Source: Ilyonectria destructans
Taxonomy: Eukaryota; Ascomycota; Sordariomycetes; Hypocreales; Nectriaceae
Assembly: GCA_020740775.1 (NCBI GenBank)
Contig: JAHEWK010000004.1
Location: 1,488,001 to 1,552,000 of the forward strand
DNA: 64,000 bases
Direction of reading: 5' to 3'
This document shows positions 44,234-56,585 of the stretch, one piece after another. Numbering within the stretch: the stretch's first letter is position 1; each line of letters opens with the position of its first letter. Under the pieces are notes generated by a model. It saw only the letters and a list, made by a program, of their open reading frames with translations. It did no database searches and was not told the DNA's origin. The translations under genes were made by a program, and so were the position numbers.

Positions 44234-46761
44234 GTCGGCGGTTGGTGGGATGCTTGGTCGACGAAGAGACGGGCTCGGGACACCGACGGCGTGGGGACGA
44301 GGGACAATTGGCAGAGGCGGCAGAAGTCACAAAATAGTGATCCTGTGCCCGGCGGGTGCGGCTGCAGAGGGCAGAGGCGGAAGAGAGGCACGAGCAGCCA
44401 ATCGCAGCGGCACAGATTCTTGTCGGGCGTGTGAAATGGGGTGATGTTGAAGGGTTGGCGGAGATGTGGGTGACCTGGGTGGCCTGGGTGCTCCCTGGCA
44501 CTTTTCTTGGGGGACGTTGTCGCGGTGACTGAAGTTGGGGAGAGTCGAGACCTCCAAGCTGGGGCGGGGAGCTAAGTTACCTAGGTACCTACCTAATTAG
44601 CCCAAAACAGCGTCGACCCAGTTGCCGTTTCCAGCGGCTTCACCCGACCACCCGCGCACGTGTTTTCTTGCACAACGGCAGCTCCAGTCTCCCCGTGACT
44701 TGGAGATAATCAGTTGCTTAGGTAGGTTGCCTTGAGGCATCGTGAAGCCTTCTTTGTCACTCTGTTCTTACCATCTCTCCCTTTGGCAGCCAGGGACTAG
44801 GGCTGTAACCTTTTTTTTTTTTTTGGCACCGTTTTTTTACATCAGATTCTCAACTGGTCGATGCGATGCAACCGCAGCTAAGTGCTTCCGTCTTAGCCCT
44901 GCATGAACCAGCTCCACGAACGATAGGACGAAACCTTTAAGGGCTGCGCGGCCAGGGAAGAAGCGTGAACACGTCAGATATCGCAGCAAGAGTACCTACA
45001 CCGCTTACTTGTCTTCTGCAGATTTGGCAGCACCTGGCCAATTATACGTCAAGTTGGAAAGTGCAAAGGCAAATCCACCGGCGTCTCCAGGGTAAGCGGA
45101 ACCAAGCCGGTTGTTTACATGACGATCGCGGTGCGACATGATGATGGGATGAACCACGATCAGTCCATATTGAAGCACAGTTTCAGGTTCCAACAAGTTT
45201 CGGCAGAGCAGGCAGACGCCCGCCAGGCATCAATATCAAACTTTATGTTCCCCTTCGAGCCTGGTTTGAAGATCCGTCATTCCAAGGAAGGCTAGCGGAG
45301 ACAAAGCCCAGCTCTTTGGGTTGTCTGTGCAGTCTGTTGTAGAACGCCTCAAAGCCACCCTTGCCGGAAGGGAAGGCTTATTACCCAGGAGGACAGCACG
45401 TACAGCTTGTGTTGTGCATGTGGATAAACAGTTAGGTCGCAGAGCGTGACCCGGACCCCAGACCTGATCAACAGGTGAAAATGCCCGATCAACGTGGCGA
45501 TGCGTAGCCCGTGTCCCCGTCCGCTACAGTGTCGATAAGCGTTCCTTTTCCCGGAAGGCTAGTCAGCTATTGCGTACTTACCACGTACGTACTACGTACA
45601 TACTGTCGTACATGAAGGACACCCGAGGCGTGGGATGGGCAACGCGGGTACCGAAACTACACTGCCTCACAGACCTGTACCGATTGAGCCGCGGGCTTGC
45701 ATGCCTGGTATGGAGAGCTCCCCGAGCTTCCTACCGCAAGAGGACAGCTTAGACATCCTAAGCGCCGTAGATGGCTAAAACTAGAACGTCGCCGTATCAG
45801 GTGCACTGATGGATGGTTGCCACGGGTCGGCTCTTGAGTCTTGGAGGAAGCACTGGAATTATGGCTTGTTACTGGGGGCAGCCTCAGTAAGCGCTGCGTT
45901 GGTAGGCCAGCGCTTCTTGGTAATTAATTGCGCAGCACCATGTGATGCCGCGAGGCGAACGTCTCAGCTCAGCCGACGACAGATGGCGAGACTGAACCTA
46001 CGAGACGGATCATGGCAGAGAAAAAGGGAGGCCATTCGGTGATTATTACTGGGTGCATGGGCCACAAAGAGCGAGGGAGCTCGTCAAAGGGACGGGACCC
46101 GAGCTTGCCAGCCGCCGGCACAGGCGGGAAATCAGCGGGAACATTAACCGGAGAGAGAAAAGAGAAGAGAGTAGCTGGCTTTCTCATGTCTTAGAATTTG
46201 TCTCGTTAGCCGCCCCTGGTGACGCGGTGGTGCGATACGGGGGTCCTTGTATGGTCCCTTCATGGGTATCGACGTTGCTGTGGCGACGAGGTCAACACGG
46301 CCGGTCACCATTACACCACGCCGGCGCCCCAACAGGTCGTCCAAAGCCTGGCCTCTGAATCCACTCTTCCGATCTCTCTATCGCTTCTTCTAGTATCCAA
46401 TCCACATCTGAAGAAGAACAGCTTGCATATCGCATCCCATCGTCTGGGAGAGCACTCACCGCGAAGCAAGCTTCCATCAAACCACCTCTCTCGCCTATAC
46501 CAGGCTTATCCAAACCCTTTCACTTGCTGCAAAGTCGCCCTCGACTGAGCACGACCACAACCCTTTTTTAGCCCGGCGCTCTGTGCTTGCGCTGCGTGAG
46601 GTAAGAGAACGCCCTCAATTCGAGTCGACGAGGATGGACTCGGCCATGGAAGGACGCGACGACGCTGACACGCTCTCCTCGCAGTTTCGGACCCATAGGT
46701 TCCCATTCGACAACCAAAACCGACGACAATTCCCTTCCGGACTCCCCTTGCGACAATAAAT
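44234..46761. other. Long intergenic region upstream of the Ace2/Swi5-like gene (2.5 kb)
   Basis: Contains the CBS-PB1 promoter, a CCTAGGTACCTACCTA-rich block near 44580, a T14 run near 44811 and alternating ACGTAC steps near 45582-45612. No supported gene; a long upstream region is usual for fungal developmental transcription factors. Confidence 0.5.
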
Positions 46762-49176
46762 ATGCTGTCTAATCCATCTGGACTCCATGCCCGTCAACGG
46801 CAACATCGGCGTCAAAACTCGACGCCGACTGCCTTTGAGGGCGTGAAGATCCCCAACCTGCCCACCACGACACAACGACAAGCCGCTCATCGCCGCGGAC
46901 TTAGTCTCGACATCCGACGTCCTCACAACTCGTCATCATCAACAGCAAGGCAGAACTTCATGGTAAGTACAAATACTAACAACACAGGACTAGCAAGTAG
47001 TTCGCAGCATCATGTTCTGCGAGAAGCGCAGCAGCAACGCATTCAAGCACGCCCGGGCACACAGCAGCACCCTTACGCCAACCTGGCGCCAAGCGGGAGC
47101 GAGAACTACTTGATCTCCCCCCATGGAACTCCTCAGGCACAACGATTTGACCCGTCCTGCTTTGACCCTAACAACATCCCCTACGATCCATACAGTGGTG
47201 ACCTGAACGTGATGATGGGCAAGGGCCAGGCGGTCTACGGTGAAAACATGTCGGGAGGTAAGGACTTTGACCTTTTTAACAATGACAGTGCTCTTTCGAC
47301 TCCTACGTTCATGAACTTCCAAGAAAGCCCCTCCGCGCCTGGATGGGCGTCTGAGGGCGACACATCCAGCACGCGGAGGACTTCGCGGAGGATCAGCAAC
47401 GGGATCATGGACCGAGTCAGCAAATTCGAGACCCTCGGAGTTGACGGGCTCCAAAGGCCCACCACACCCCCGAATTCTAATTCACAAAGTAAGTAGTCTA
47501 GATGAGATATACCAAGGCAACTCTCACTCACACAACCAACAGACTACTACCCCCCTACACCAATGGAGACTCCCCAGGACCGATTGGTAAAGAATGAGCC
47601 CGCTCCCAGCAGATTCCAGGACGGCTACGACGAGTCAATGGAGGAGACCATCAAGCCTGTGAGGGCCCGTGGAAACGCAAACCGACGAGCCGAGACCATC
47701 TTCCAGGACATGCGCAAGCAGTCCGAGCAGGCGGATCCCAACCCTCCCAGGTCCGCGCCGATGCCCGAGGCTGAGTCCTTCCACGGCCTGCCCATGCACA
47801 CTCCCGACTACATGAGCATGAACAACTTTAACAGCGAGTTCATGAAGATTGAGAACAACTTTGAGCGGGACCAGGTCGAGGCCCATGGCCTCGACATGAA
47901 CCACATGTCCCAGCACGCTTCCCCCGGTACTCCCCAGATGGCTCAGTTCATGACCTTTGACAACAAGCCCGACCTCAGACCCTACCCCTTGACTGCCCAA
48001 GCTCTCTCTGCCCATCCCTCGCAATCATCTAGCCGCGAATCACCCCACCGCCGCACCGAGTCTCTGGCCAGCATCGCTAGCGCAGCGAGCATCGCCAGCA
48101 TCAACATCGAGGAGACCAAGACCGACACCGGTGTCACGTTGGAGGAAATCTCCCAGTACATCCGTGGCCCCGACGCCGGCGATGGCAAGTGGGTGTGCCA
48201 GTTCGACGACTGCGGCAAGAAGTTTGGCCGCAAGGAGAACATCAAGTCCCACGTCCAGACCCATCTCAACGACCGCCAGTACCAGTGCCCGACCTGCCAG
48301 AAGTGCTTCGTCCGCCAGCACGACCTCAAGAGACACGCCAAGATCCACACCGGCATCAAGCCCTACCCCTGCGAGTGCGGTAACAGCTTCGCTCGCCACG
48401 ATGCGCTCACGAGACATCGCCAAAGAGGCATGTGCATTGGCGCCTTTGACGGCATCGTCCGCAAGGTTGTCAAGCGTGGCCGACCGAAGAAGAACCGCCC
48501 TGATATCGATACCCGTATGGAGAAGTCCGCGCGAACCCGCAAGAAGAACATGTCCATCAGCTCCATGTCCTCTTTCTCAGGCTACTCTGATTGCTCTTCC
48601 GCGAACTCACCCGACAACGACTTCAACATGCTCGATGACATGATCGACATGGGAATGGGCGCTCAAACTCACAACCTGGCATCGGTCTCTTCCGCTCCGA
48701 TGACATCGATGGCTGTCCCGGCGATGGCCTCCATGGCCTCATCCCCTTCAGCAGTCAGCGCCCATTCTTACGTCTCCCCCGAAGCCATCATGGATGGAAC
48801 CCCCGTGAATGCCGTATCCCCCGCCAAGAGCGCCGCAAGCCAGTACAACACCCCCCCTGAGCTCTCTCAGTCATCCTCGCCGCCTCCCACTCAGTTCTTC
48901 GACGTCGATGCCAACACTTCGATTGGTGCCGACGACCTGAGCAGTCTCTCGGGCACCAGCGCGTTGATGAGCTCCGCTAGCATGAGCGGAACCCTGCCCC
49001 TTGGCATGAGCGACCATGACGATGATATGCTGCTCCAGTTCACAAACGACGACGGCCTAGTCCAGCTCGATCGTGATCCCAGCATGCTCATGATGAGCAA
49101 GTTTGACGAAGAATTCGATAACGCCGTCGGCATGTTCACCAACAACAACGACGACGTCTTCTTCGGCAGCACTTGA
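46762..49176 (+). CDS. ACE2: C2H2 zinc-finger transcription factor, Ace2/Swi5 type
   Basis: Modelled as three exons, 46762-46962, 47008-47488 and 47543-49176, 771 residues; without the first intron it would be 786. Three C2H2 fingers lie in the third exon: CQFDDCGKKFGRKENIKSHV, CPTCQKCFVRQHDLKRHAKI and the unusual third finger CECGNSFARHDALTRHRQRG, followed by a basic GRPKKNRPD stretch. This finger set and the degenerate third finger match yeast Ace2 and Swi5, late-M/G1 regulators of cell separation genes. Flanks are Gln/Ser/Pro-rich and disordered, and the C-terminus is acidic (DDDMLLQFTNDDGLVQLD), a likely activation region. The fungal role may extend to cell wall, conidiation or stress. 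Confidence 0.87.
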
Positions 49177-50167
49177 ACCCACAACCTCAATCTCATCCAT
49201 TTCGTCACGCCAAAAGTTCCTGTCATCTTCATCAACCACATACAACCTCGGGGCATTTAATCAAGCGGCTTGCTTTATTTCACGGTTATCGTTTATCAAA
49301 CAATTTCTTTTCGGGGGAGGGGTAGCTCGGGAACCGGATCTTCTACGACGCGGATCTTTACGACGCTCATGTCCTTTTTCTGTCAATTTTGAAGTTTTCC
49401 AGTGCGGATAACTCAATGTAATCAACAACTGGCCATGTGGGAAAATCCTTTTCTTTTTTCGGATGTTTGTTGTCATCATCCGCGGGCTTGGCTTTGTACA
49501 ATAGGAGGATCCTGGGGTATCATTTTGGATAAATCTGGTTGGGGGGGAGGGCGAATCGGTTATTATTGGGATTTTAGAAAGCAAAGTGAAGGCGGCTCAG
49601 ATGGGGACTGCGTCTTCTTCTACCGCTGGAGTTGCGATGTGCTTTGCTTTTTGGTAGACAATTCAATGGGAGCTTCATTGACCACAATAAACGACCCGCT
49701 GCTGAATGTGATGTGATGTGACAATTTGAGATGAGAGATCTCTCCTCAATTATCTGTAGGCATTCTTCCACCTGAGCATTCAGCTCTTGTTTCGCGTGGA
49801 TACTGGTATTCTTGATGGGGTCCGGCTGTTCATGATTCAAACGATATGTGCCAGTGTGATGCGATGGTGGTGTTTGAAGGTCATAATTTTCCACAAACGC
49901 TTATTGTTTGCTCGCCTGCGGCTTGTTCTTTTCCCTTCTCGGAGCTAGAAATGATTGTTTGTGTGCTTGAGCGGTGCATGCGCGTTTGTCAGATGCGATA
50001 TTGTTAGTGTCAAACCAGCCACTCAGCTCAGCCTTGCTTCACCAAATAATGCGAGGTGGCCCACTACCAGCGAAACCTGGTCCTGTAAACCACCAACCCT
50101 CACTTTGCAAATCCAGAATCTTGCCATCTCGACTACTCGGGCATGGTACAGATTCGAAATCTTCATC
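49177..50167. other. Intergenic between the Ace2-like and MYND genes (1 kb)
   Basis: 3' UTR-like sequence of the Ace2-like gene and a promoter. No gene supported. Confidence 0.5.
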
Positions 50168-53100
50168 ATGCTGACGCCAACAGTCGCCAACCGCACCAGC
50201 TTTCTCTATGCAGCTGGAAACACTCCGGCAACTAGCCTGACGAGATGCCTTCCTCATGGGCTGGATGCTACTGTGCTGTCGCTTGGCTGCGGCGATTTGC
50301 GTAACCTCTTGTACACTGCGTACTCCGAAAAGGGTCTTCGTACGTATTTTCGACGCTTGAGTGATTGGTCTGTGATGCTGACTGCCTGGTAGCGCAGAGG
50401 AAGCTTGATGTTACATGCTGCGACATCGACGAGAGAATCATCGGTAAGACCCCGCCTCCAATAATCGCAACGCCGACCAACAACACTAACTGGCTCAGCC
50501 CGCAACGCCGTGATTCTCTCATTTATCCTCGATGGGGATAAAAAGTTCAGCAATGAACTACTGTGGAATTCTTACTACCATATTCTCGTAGATGATGCTG
50601 CAGCGGATGCCGTCCTCGAGCAGACCGCTAAGCTGCTGTCCATCTCAAAGACCTTGGAGGATTGGGACGCCAATATCTACGGTCGTGCTATCAAATTCTG
50701 CGATTCAGACACGCTCTCGGATGTCCGCAAGGTCTGGAAACAAATCAAAGATGCGGCCGAGAAGTGCCAGAAGGACGGCTACCTTCAGGAATTCCAGAAG
50801 AATGTGCAGACTTCACGAGACGTCCGCGATCATATGATGGGAAAGACAGGCGTTAACATCACCGGCATGCGCTCAGCCGCTCCGCTTTCTTTGCAGTCTC
50901 AAAATGAGCTCCCTCGTGCATCCACGCGGTATTGGAAGGACGGCACCGTGATGCCTATGCAGAAAGGGTCTCGGTTCCCCAATCCATTGCTCGCTGGGCT
51001 TCTGTCCGAGACGGAGATCCTGCACTACGGGAGTGACCCAGTTCTGGGATATCATCTCGCCACAGCATATGCATCGCTTGCAGAGTCTTCGCCCTTGAAA
51101 CCCGAGAATGCCGAGGAGGGCTTGAAGGCCGCCGCAGCAGCAAAGACCCAATTCGGTGAATGGATCTCAGCTTTCAAGCTTGTGTTTGGCAAGAAGCTTG
51201 TCGTCCGCTACGCCGTAGCCGATGCATTGACATTTTGCCACAGCCTCCAGAGCGCTGCTAACGATGGCTCAAGTGCAAACATGTACAGGAAGCTCTGGGA
51301 CAGCAGACCATTGATTCTGAACCAAAAGGAGTATGGCAAGGGTGGCAAAGGGCCGACGGTGTTTGATATGATTGACACCTCTAACCTTAGCGATCACATT
51401 GGTGCTATAAACATTCTTGTGGCTGTGGGTCTTTTGCTCAAGGACCAGCCATGGGCATCACTTTTCACGGAAGTCTTGATTCAGAGCGGGGGGACACAGA
51501 AGAGTGCACTCGAGAACATCCTCCGCGGCGACGCACCAACTATATCGCTTCTCCTGGGTTTCAGCCCGGTGCAGTACTGGACGAATGCCAAATGCGAGTC
51601 GCATGCCGATGAGGTCTTCATAGGCTTCATGGGCAAGTCATCCCAACAGCTTGAGACGCAATTTCGTACCAGACTGGCCTGGAAGAGCGACGACCAGTTT
51701 TCTGGATATGCCCAAGGGCGGAGCAAATTGCACATCGAGGCCAAATCACTCGCACGACTTATCCTCCCGCTCTTTTGCCGCATGTTTGAAGCCGAAAACG
51801 TAGCTCAGTCAGCTACCACTTTCTTAGCAAGAAGCAACGTCTATCCACACTTCCACCGCGGTAGCTTCGCAACCTTGCTGAAGCTGGTTATGCGGCGAGT
51901 ACAAACCGACTGGCCATCCATGTGTACTGAGCTTCTTAGGATGTCTGCTCAGGATCCAGGTATGATCCTAGCTAGCAATCAGATTCAGGACCTCTGCGAC
52001 CAACTCCATCTGCTCGATGTCAACACAGAACGGTGGATCCTGAATCAGATCAGTTACAGCCCTGAGCTTGGTACTTTCAATGCCTGGAAGCCGATTCCAC
52101 CAACAGTTGCTGTCACGGTTGTCGTTCCTCGCAATGCCATCTCTCGCCTCTATCAAGACTCTATTCAATACAAAATTGCGTCGCCTTCTCTTGTTGGATC
52201 TTTGAGGACTAGCTCCAAGGCTGTTAGCCAGTGGCATAATATTTTCGGAGATGTCCACATCGTCTTTGGAAACGTCAAGGAAACGGGCTTGCGCCAGGAT
52301 CAAGACTTTCGGATCTCGATCGAGCAGGATCAAGATGGGTGGTCGGGGACCGCGCCTCTCATTGCATCATTCTACGTACCGGTTTCTGCACTTCAGGTCG
52401 AACCCTACAACACCCTCGTTGGGGTATCAGTGGTGACTTCGGGACAAAGCGCAATGCTCTATAGCCAAACGCTGGGACTCAACATGATCGTCTTCGAGAC
52501 GAATTTGGAAGACAGGCCAGCGGTCTTTGTGACAAAGTACATGCCAGGCCAGAAGGCATACCCTGTCGTCTGCGGTCGGGTAAAGGAATTAGACAGCGTC
52601 GTGGACAAGGGCAAAGACGACAAGACGACAAAGCTCATGGCTGAGGTCCCTCTTACCGAATCGAAGCTCACCGCCATCACCGGCCACCTCGACATTACAT
52701 CCAAGAAGGGCAAGGACCTTCTCAAGGAGAAGGTTCCGATCGAGCTGCGCCAGGAAAGCCCCTTCGTTATCGACATTGTGTTCGGGTCTGAGAAACTCAT
52801 CTGCCCTATCAGATTTCCAGTGCCGGTCACAAAGACAGGATGCAAAACACGCATAGCACGTACTTCGGGCTATGTCGAGTTGATTGCACCCATAGCTAAA
52901 GCAGAGGTCTCTGAAGAACTTGCCGATTTTATCTTCCCTGCTAAGCTCTCTTCTTCCGGTATGCCGTCTACATTGAACACGCCACATCTTAACCTCGACG
53001 CACTACCAATTCTCGACACTCAGAAGAATACGGATAAGCTCAAGTGGCTTACCACGCTTACGTCTCTTCAATTCTCGGCTCGAGAGAAACGACTACGTGA

Positions 53101-53887
53101 TGAAGCTGACTCTGTGACGGGTATCTCGAATGATCCAAGAGTGAACTTCAAGGAGTCTTTGTTCACCATGTTCATGCTCGCCTCGGGGCTCCAGGGCGGA
53201 CAAACGGGCATGTTTTCTATCAATCATCCCGAAAAGGGCGGCATTCACATGCTGATCTTTGTGTCTGCCCTGAGACTAGATGGGGACAGTGCTTCTGTGG
53301 TTCTGGACGCAGCCGTGCTCCCCTTTACTCTTGAACTGATCGAGTCGGGGAGGATGGAAGCTTTCCTATTGATGATCCGAAACCTCGAGTGCTGCACGCT
53401 GAACGTAAATGACGCAGAGTTGGCGCTTTGGAAGAAGATCCTTCCGTCGCTAGCAGAGCGATGCCGCACATGGTCTCATGGCGCCAAGTGTGAGTACAAG
53501 AGGAAGAATGCAACGATTCCACTTAGCCTCGAGCCCGGAAAGCAACTTCTGTGCTCGTGCGGCAACGGTAAACTGCCCAATAACTTTGTGGGACTTCCCG
53601 AGTGGAATAACGCGGCTCCCAACGCAGTGAGGGTGGCAATCAGCCCGACGTATGCTGTGCCTTTTGTCGAAGAGGTTGTTGATCAAAGCCTCATCTCTCA
53701 GATGGAGTCCATGAGTGTCGACAAGGACCGATGCAGAACTTGCGGTAGGCTTGATGGCACTGGCGGGGTGTCGCTGAAGAAGTGTCTACGATGCTTCAAG
53801 GCCAAGTATTGTTCGGGAGAGTGCCAGAAGAAGGACTGGAAAACGCACCGGATGGAGTGCAAGGAAACGGATAAGGTTGATGTATAG
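50168..53887 (+). CDS. DUF4470-MYND zinc-finger protein (1203 aa)
   Basis: Three exons, 50168-50339, 50393-50443 (51 nt) and 50499-53887. The first two exons are needed to complete an N-terminal module MLTPTVANRTSFLYAAGNTP ... VLSLGCGDLRNLLYTAY ... KLDVTCCDIDERIIARNAVI, which is the DUF4470 pattern and resembles part of a Rossmann/methyltransferase-like fold (LGCGD, CDID). The long middle is predicted mixed alpha/beta with no known domain. The C-terminus has a MYND finger, CRTCGRLDGTGGVSLKKC then CFKAKYC and CQKKDWKTHRMEC, a protein-interaction zinc module. Members are found widely in filamentous fungi, but I know of no established function; N-terminal methyltransferase activity is a guess. 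Confidence 0.85.
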
Positions 53888-54307
53888 TCATTGGTCATTT
53901 GGGGTAACTTATGGGGGGAGTGAGGCAGTCGGAGAAAAGTACCCAGCCAAGATCCCTTGTAATAATGAACATGGTCAGCAGATGAAAGATGAACAATCTC
54001 GAATGAAGCTGTTGACTTATATGCAAACCGTGGCATCGACGCATCGTCATGTGGTTGGTTGGTTGAACAAACTAGCTCGCCCTCATTGGCACCTGACCGA
54101 GGGGCTCACCGAGCTTTGGTGGCAGCCTACACCGCCCTCACCTTGGAGGGGGGCAGAAAAAATGTCCAGCGCCAGCCCGCTATTGCCTATTCCACAGCTG
54201 GTGCGAGCTTGTGGGATTACGAAATCGCGAACCAACTCCCACTCCAGAGTCCAAACCTCGACTCAACCTCGACATACCCCCGCGCACCGAACCAAGAATT
54301 TCTCATC
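53888..54307. other. Intergenic, CCT6 promoter
   Basis: 420 bp between the MYND stop and the CCT6 start. Nothing else recognised. Confidence 0.5.
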
Positions 54308-56221
54308 ATGTCGGCCGCGCAACTTCTCAACCCCAAGGCCGAGTCCCGAGTACGTTGTCCCGCCCCACGAAAAGCTGCCGGCCATGCCACCTAACCACTT
54401 ATTGCGTCGCAGAGGAGGGGCGAAGCTCTGAAGGTCAACATCAGTGCCGGTGAGGGCCTGCAAGATGTCCTCAAGTCCAACCTCGGCCCGCTGGGCACCA
54501 TCAAGATGTGAGCATCGCCCGTTGCAACCGCCGTGATCTCGCTGACTCTCTCCCAGGCTCGTCGACGGTGCGGGACAGGTACCGCCGCCTTTCCATCTGC
54601 CCCTCAGCCCGCCCCTTTACTGACGGTTCCCCGCTAGATCAAGTTGACCAAGGATGGCAACGTCCTGCTCCGAGAGATGCAAATACAGAACCCGACCGCC
54701 GTCATGATCGCCCGAGCAGCGACTGCGCAGGACGATATTTGCGGTGACGGAACCACCTCTGTCGTCATGCTGGTGGGCGAGCTGCTGAAGCAGGCCGACC
54801 GATACATCGCCGAGGGACTGCACCCCCGAATCATCACTGATGGTTTCGAGCTTGCCAAGATCGAGGCTCTTAAGGTAAGCCCCGCCGTCATACCATCTGA
54901 AGCCTTCAGCTCACCGCCGTAGTTCCTCGACACCTTCAAGCTCCCCAAGGACGTCGACCGCGAGCTCCTCCTCAACGTCGCCCGAACGTCGCTCGCCACC
55001 AAGCTCAACTCGACCCTGGCCGCCAAGCTGACCCCCGCCATCGTCGATGCCGTCCTGGCCATCTACCAGGCCCCCGCGAAGCCCGACTTGCACATGGTGG
55101 AGATTATGAAGATGCAGCACCGCTCAGCCGCTGACACTACCCTCATCCGTGGCCTAGCGTTGGATCACGGTGCCCGACACCCCGACATGCCGAAGCGACT
55201 CGAGAACTGTTACATCCTGACCCTCAACGTCAGCCTAGAGTACGAAAAGTCCGAGGTCAACTCTAGCTTCTTCTACTCTAGCGCCGAGCAGCGCGACAAG
55301 CTCGTCGAGAGCGAGCGCCGATTCGTCGATGCTAAGCTGAAGAAGATTGTCGAGTTGAAGAAGGAGCTGTGCGGTAGCGATGGCAAGAAGAACTTTGTCG
55401 TCATCAACCAGAAGGGCATTGATCCCCTGTCCCTGGACGTCCTGGCCAAGAACGGCATCCTCGCTCTCCGAAGAGCCAAGCGAAGAAACATGGAGCGACT
55501 CCAGCTGATCTGCGGTGGTACTGCTCAGAACAGCGTCGACGACCTGTCCGAGGAGGTTCTGGGCTGGGCTGGTCTCGTCTACGAGCAGACCCTGGGCGAG
55601 GAGAAGTTCACCTTTGTTGAGGAGGTCAAGGACCCCAAGTCGGTTACCCTGATGATCAAGGGCCCCAACCAGCACACCATCGCCCAGGTTACGGATGCCG
55701 TGCGAGACGGTCTGCGAAGTGTGTACAACATGATTGTGGACGGAAGCGTCGTCCCCGGAGCTGGTGCGTTCCAGGTTGCCTGTGCCGCCCACCTGAAGAG
55801 CGATGCCTTCTCCAAGTCCGTCAAGGGCAAGGCGAAGTGGGGTGTTGAGGCGTTCGCCGATGCTCTCCTCATTATTCCCAAGACCCTGGCCGCCAACGCC
55901 GGTCTCGACATCCAGGATGCTCGTAAGTGGTTTTCTAGAATCTACGGGTTCAAATCGAGGCTAACGTAAAACACAGTTGCTGCCCTGCAGGACGAGTACG
56001 CCGAAGGAAACGTCGTTGGTCTGGACCTGGAGACTGGAGAACCCATGGATCCCGAGCTTGTGGGTATCTTTGACTCGTTCCGAGTATTGCGAAACTGCGT
56101 GGCTTCCAGTGCCAGTATCGCGTCCAACCTGCTTCTGTGTGACGAGTTGTTGAAGGCTCGACAGATGGGCAGAGCAGGTGGGCCGGGCCCGGGAATGGAT
56201 GGCCCTAATGACCACATGTAG
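54308..56221 (+). CDS. CCT6: T-complex chaperonin subunit zeta (CCT6)
   Basis: Six exons: 54308-54349, 54413-54507, 54557-54578 (22 nt), 54638-54874, 54923-55922 and 55977-56221; 546 residues. The start [13 protein letters not shown] and [40 protein letters not shown] and the ATP motif [13 protein letters not shown] identify the zeta subunit. The apical domain has [20 protein letters not shown], a zeta hallmark, and [20 protein letters not shown]. The 22-nt micro-exon encodes LVDGAGQ of the nucleotide pocket, so it must be included for activity. The protein ends in [17 protein letters not shown]. Cytosolic TRiC/CCT ring component. Confidence 0.97.
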
Positions 56222-56585
56222 GTCTAAATGAGCTCGAAAGCCCATTTATTATGTTCAAGTCGGACAATGACGCTGAGAGAGCCATGATTAAGGCGATCTC
56301 GATGATGGGTAGCACCGGATCTGTGACGAACGGGAGATACCACGTTAGAACGACGGTAGACAAAAGGATACTGGTGGCAATCAACAAATGTATACCAGTT
56401 TCTCTAATATCAAATGGACCATCCTACACATGCAAAATTTCACTTTTAATCGTAGTCGATAGATGCCTTGTTGTGTTGTCCAGGTTCCCTTATCAGCGCG
56501 CTAAGCCCCGCATCAACGTCAACCCCAAAGGAAAAAAATCTCGACCCCACCATCACTTTCAGCAACCCTATACCCAGACTCAATT
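56222..56585. other. Intergenic, TSR4 promoter
   Basis: 364 bp between the CCT6 stop and the TSR4 start; no further feature seen. Confidence 0.5.

Noticed and set aside
55950..55965. GGGTTCAAATCGAGG, similar to a tRNA T-arm
   Set aside because: It lies inside a 54-nt CCT6 intron, too short for a tRNA, and the stem does not pair well.
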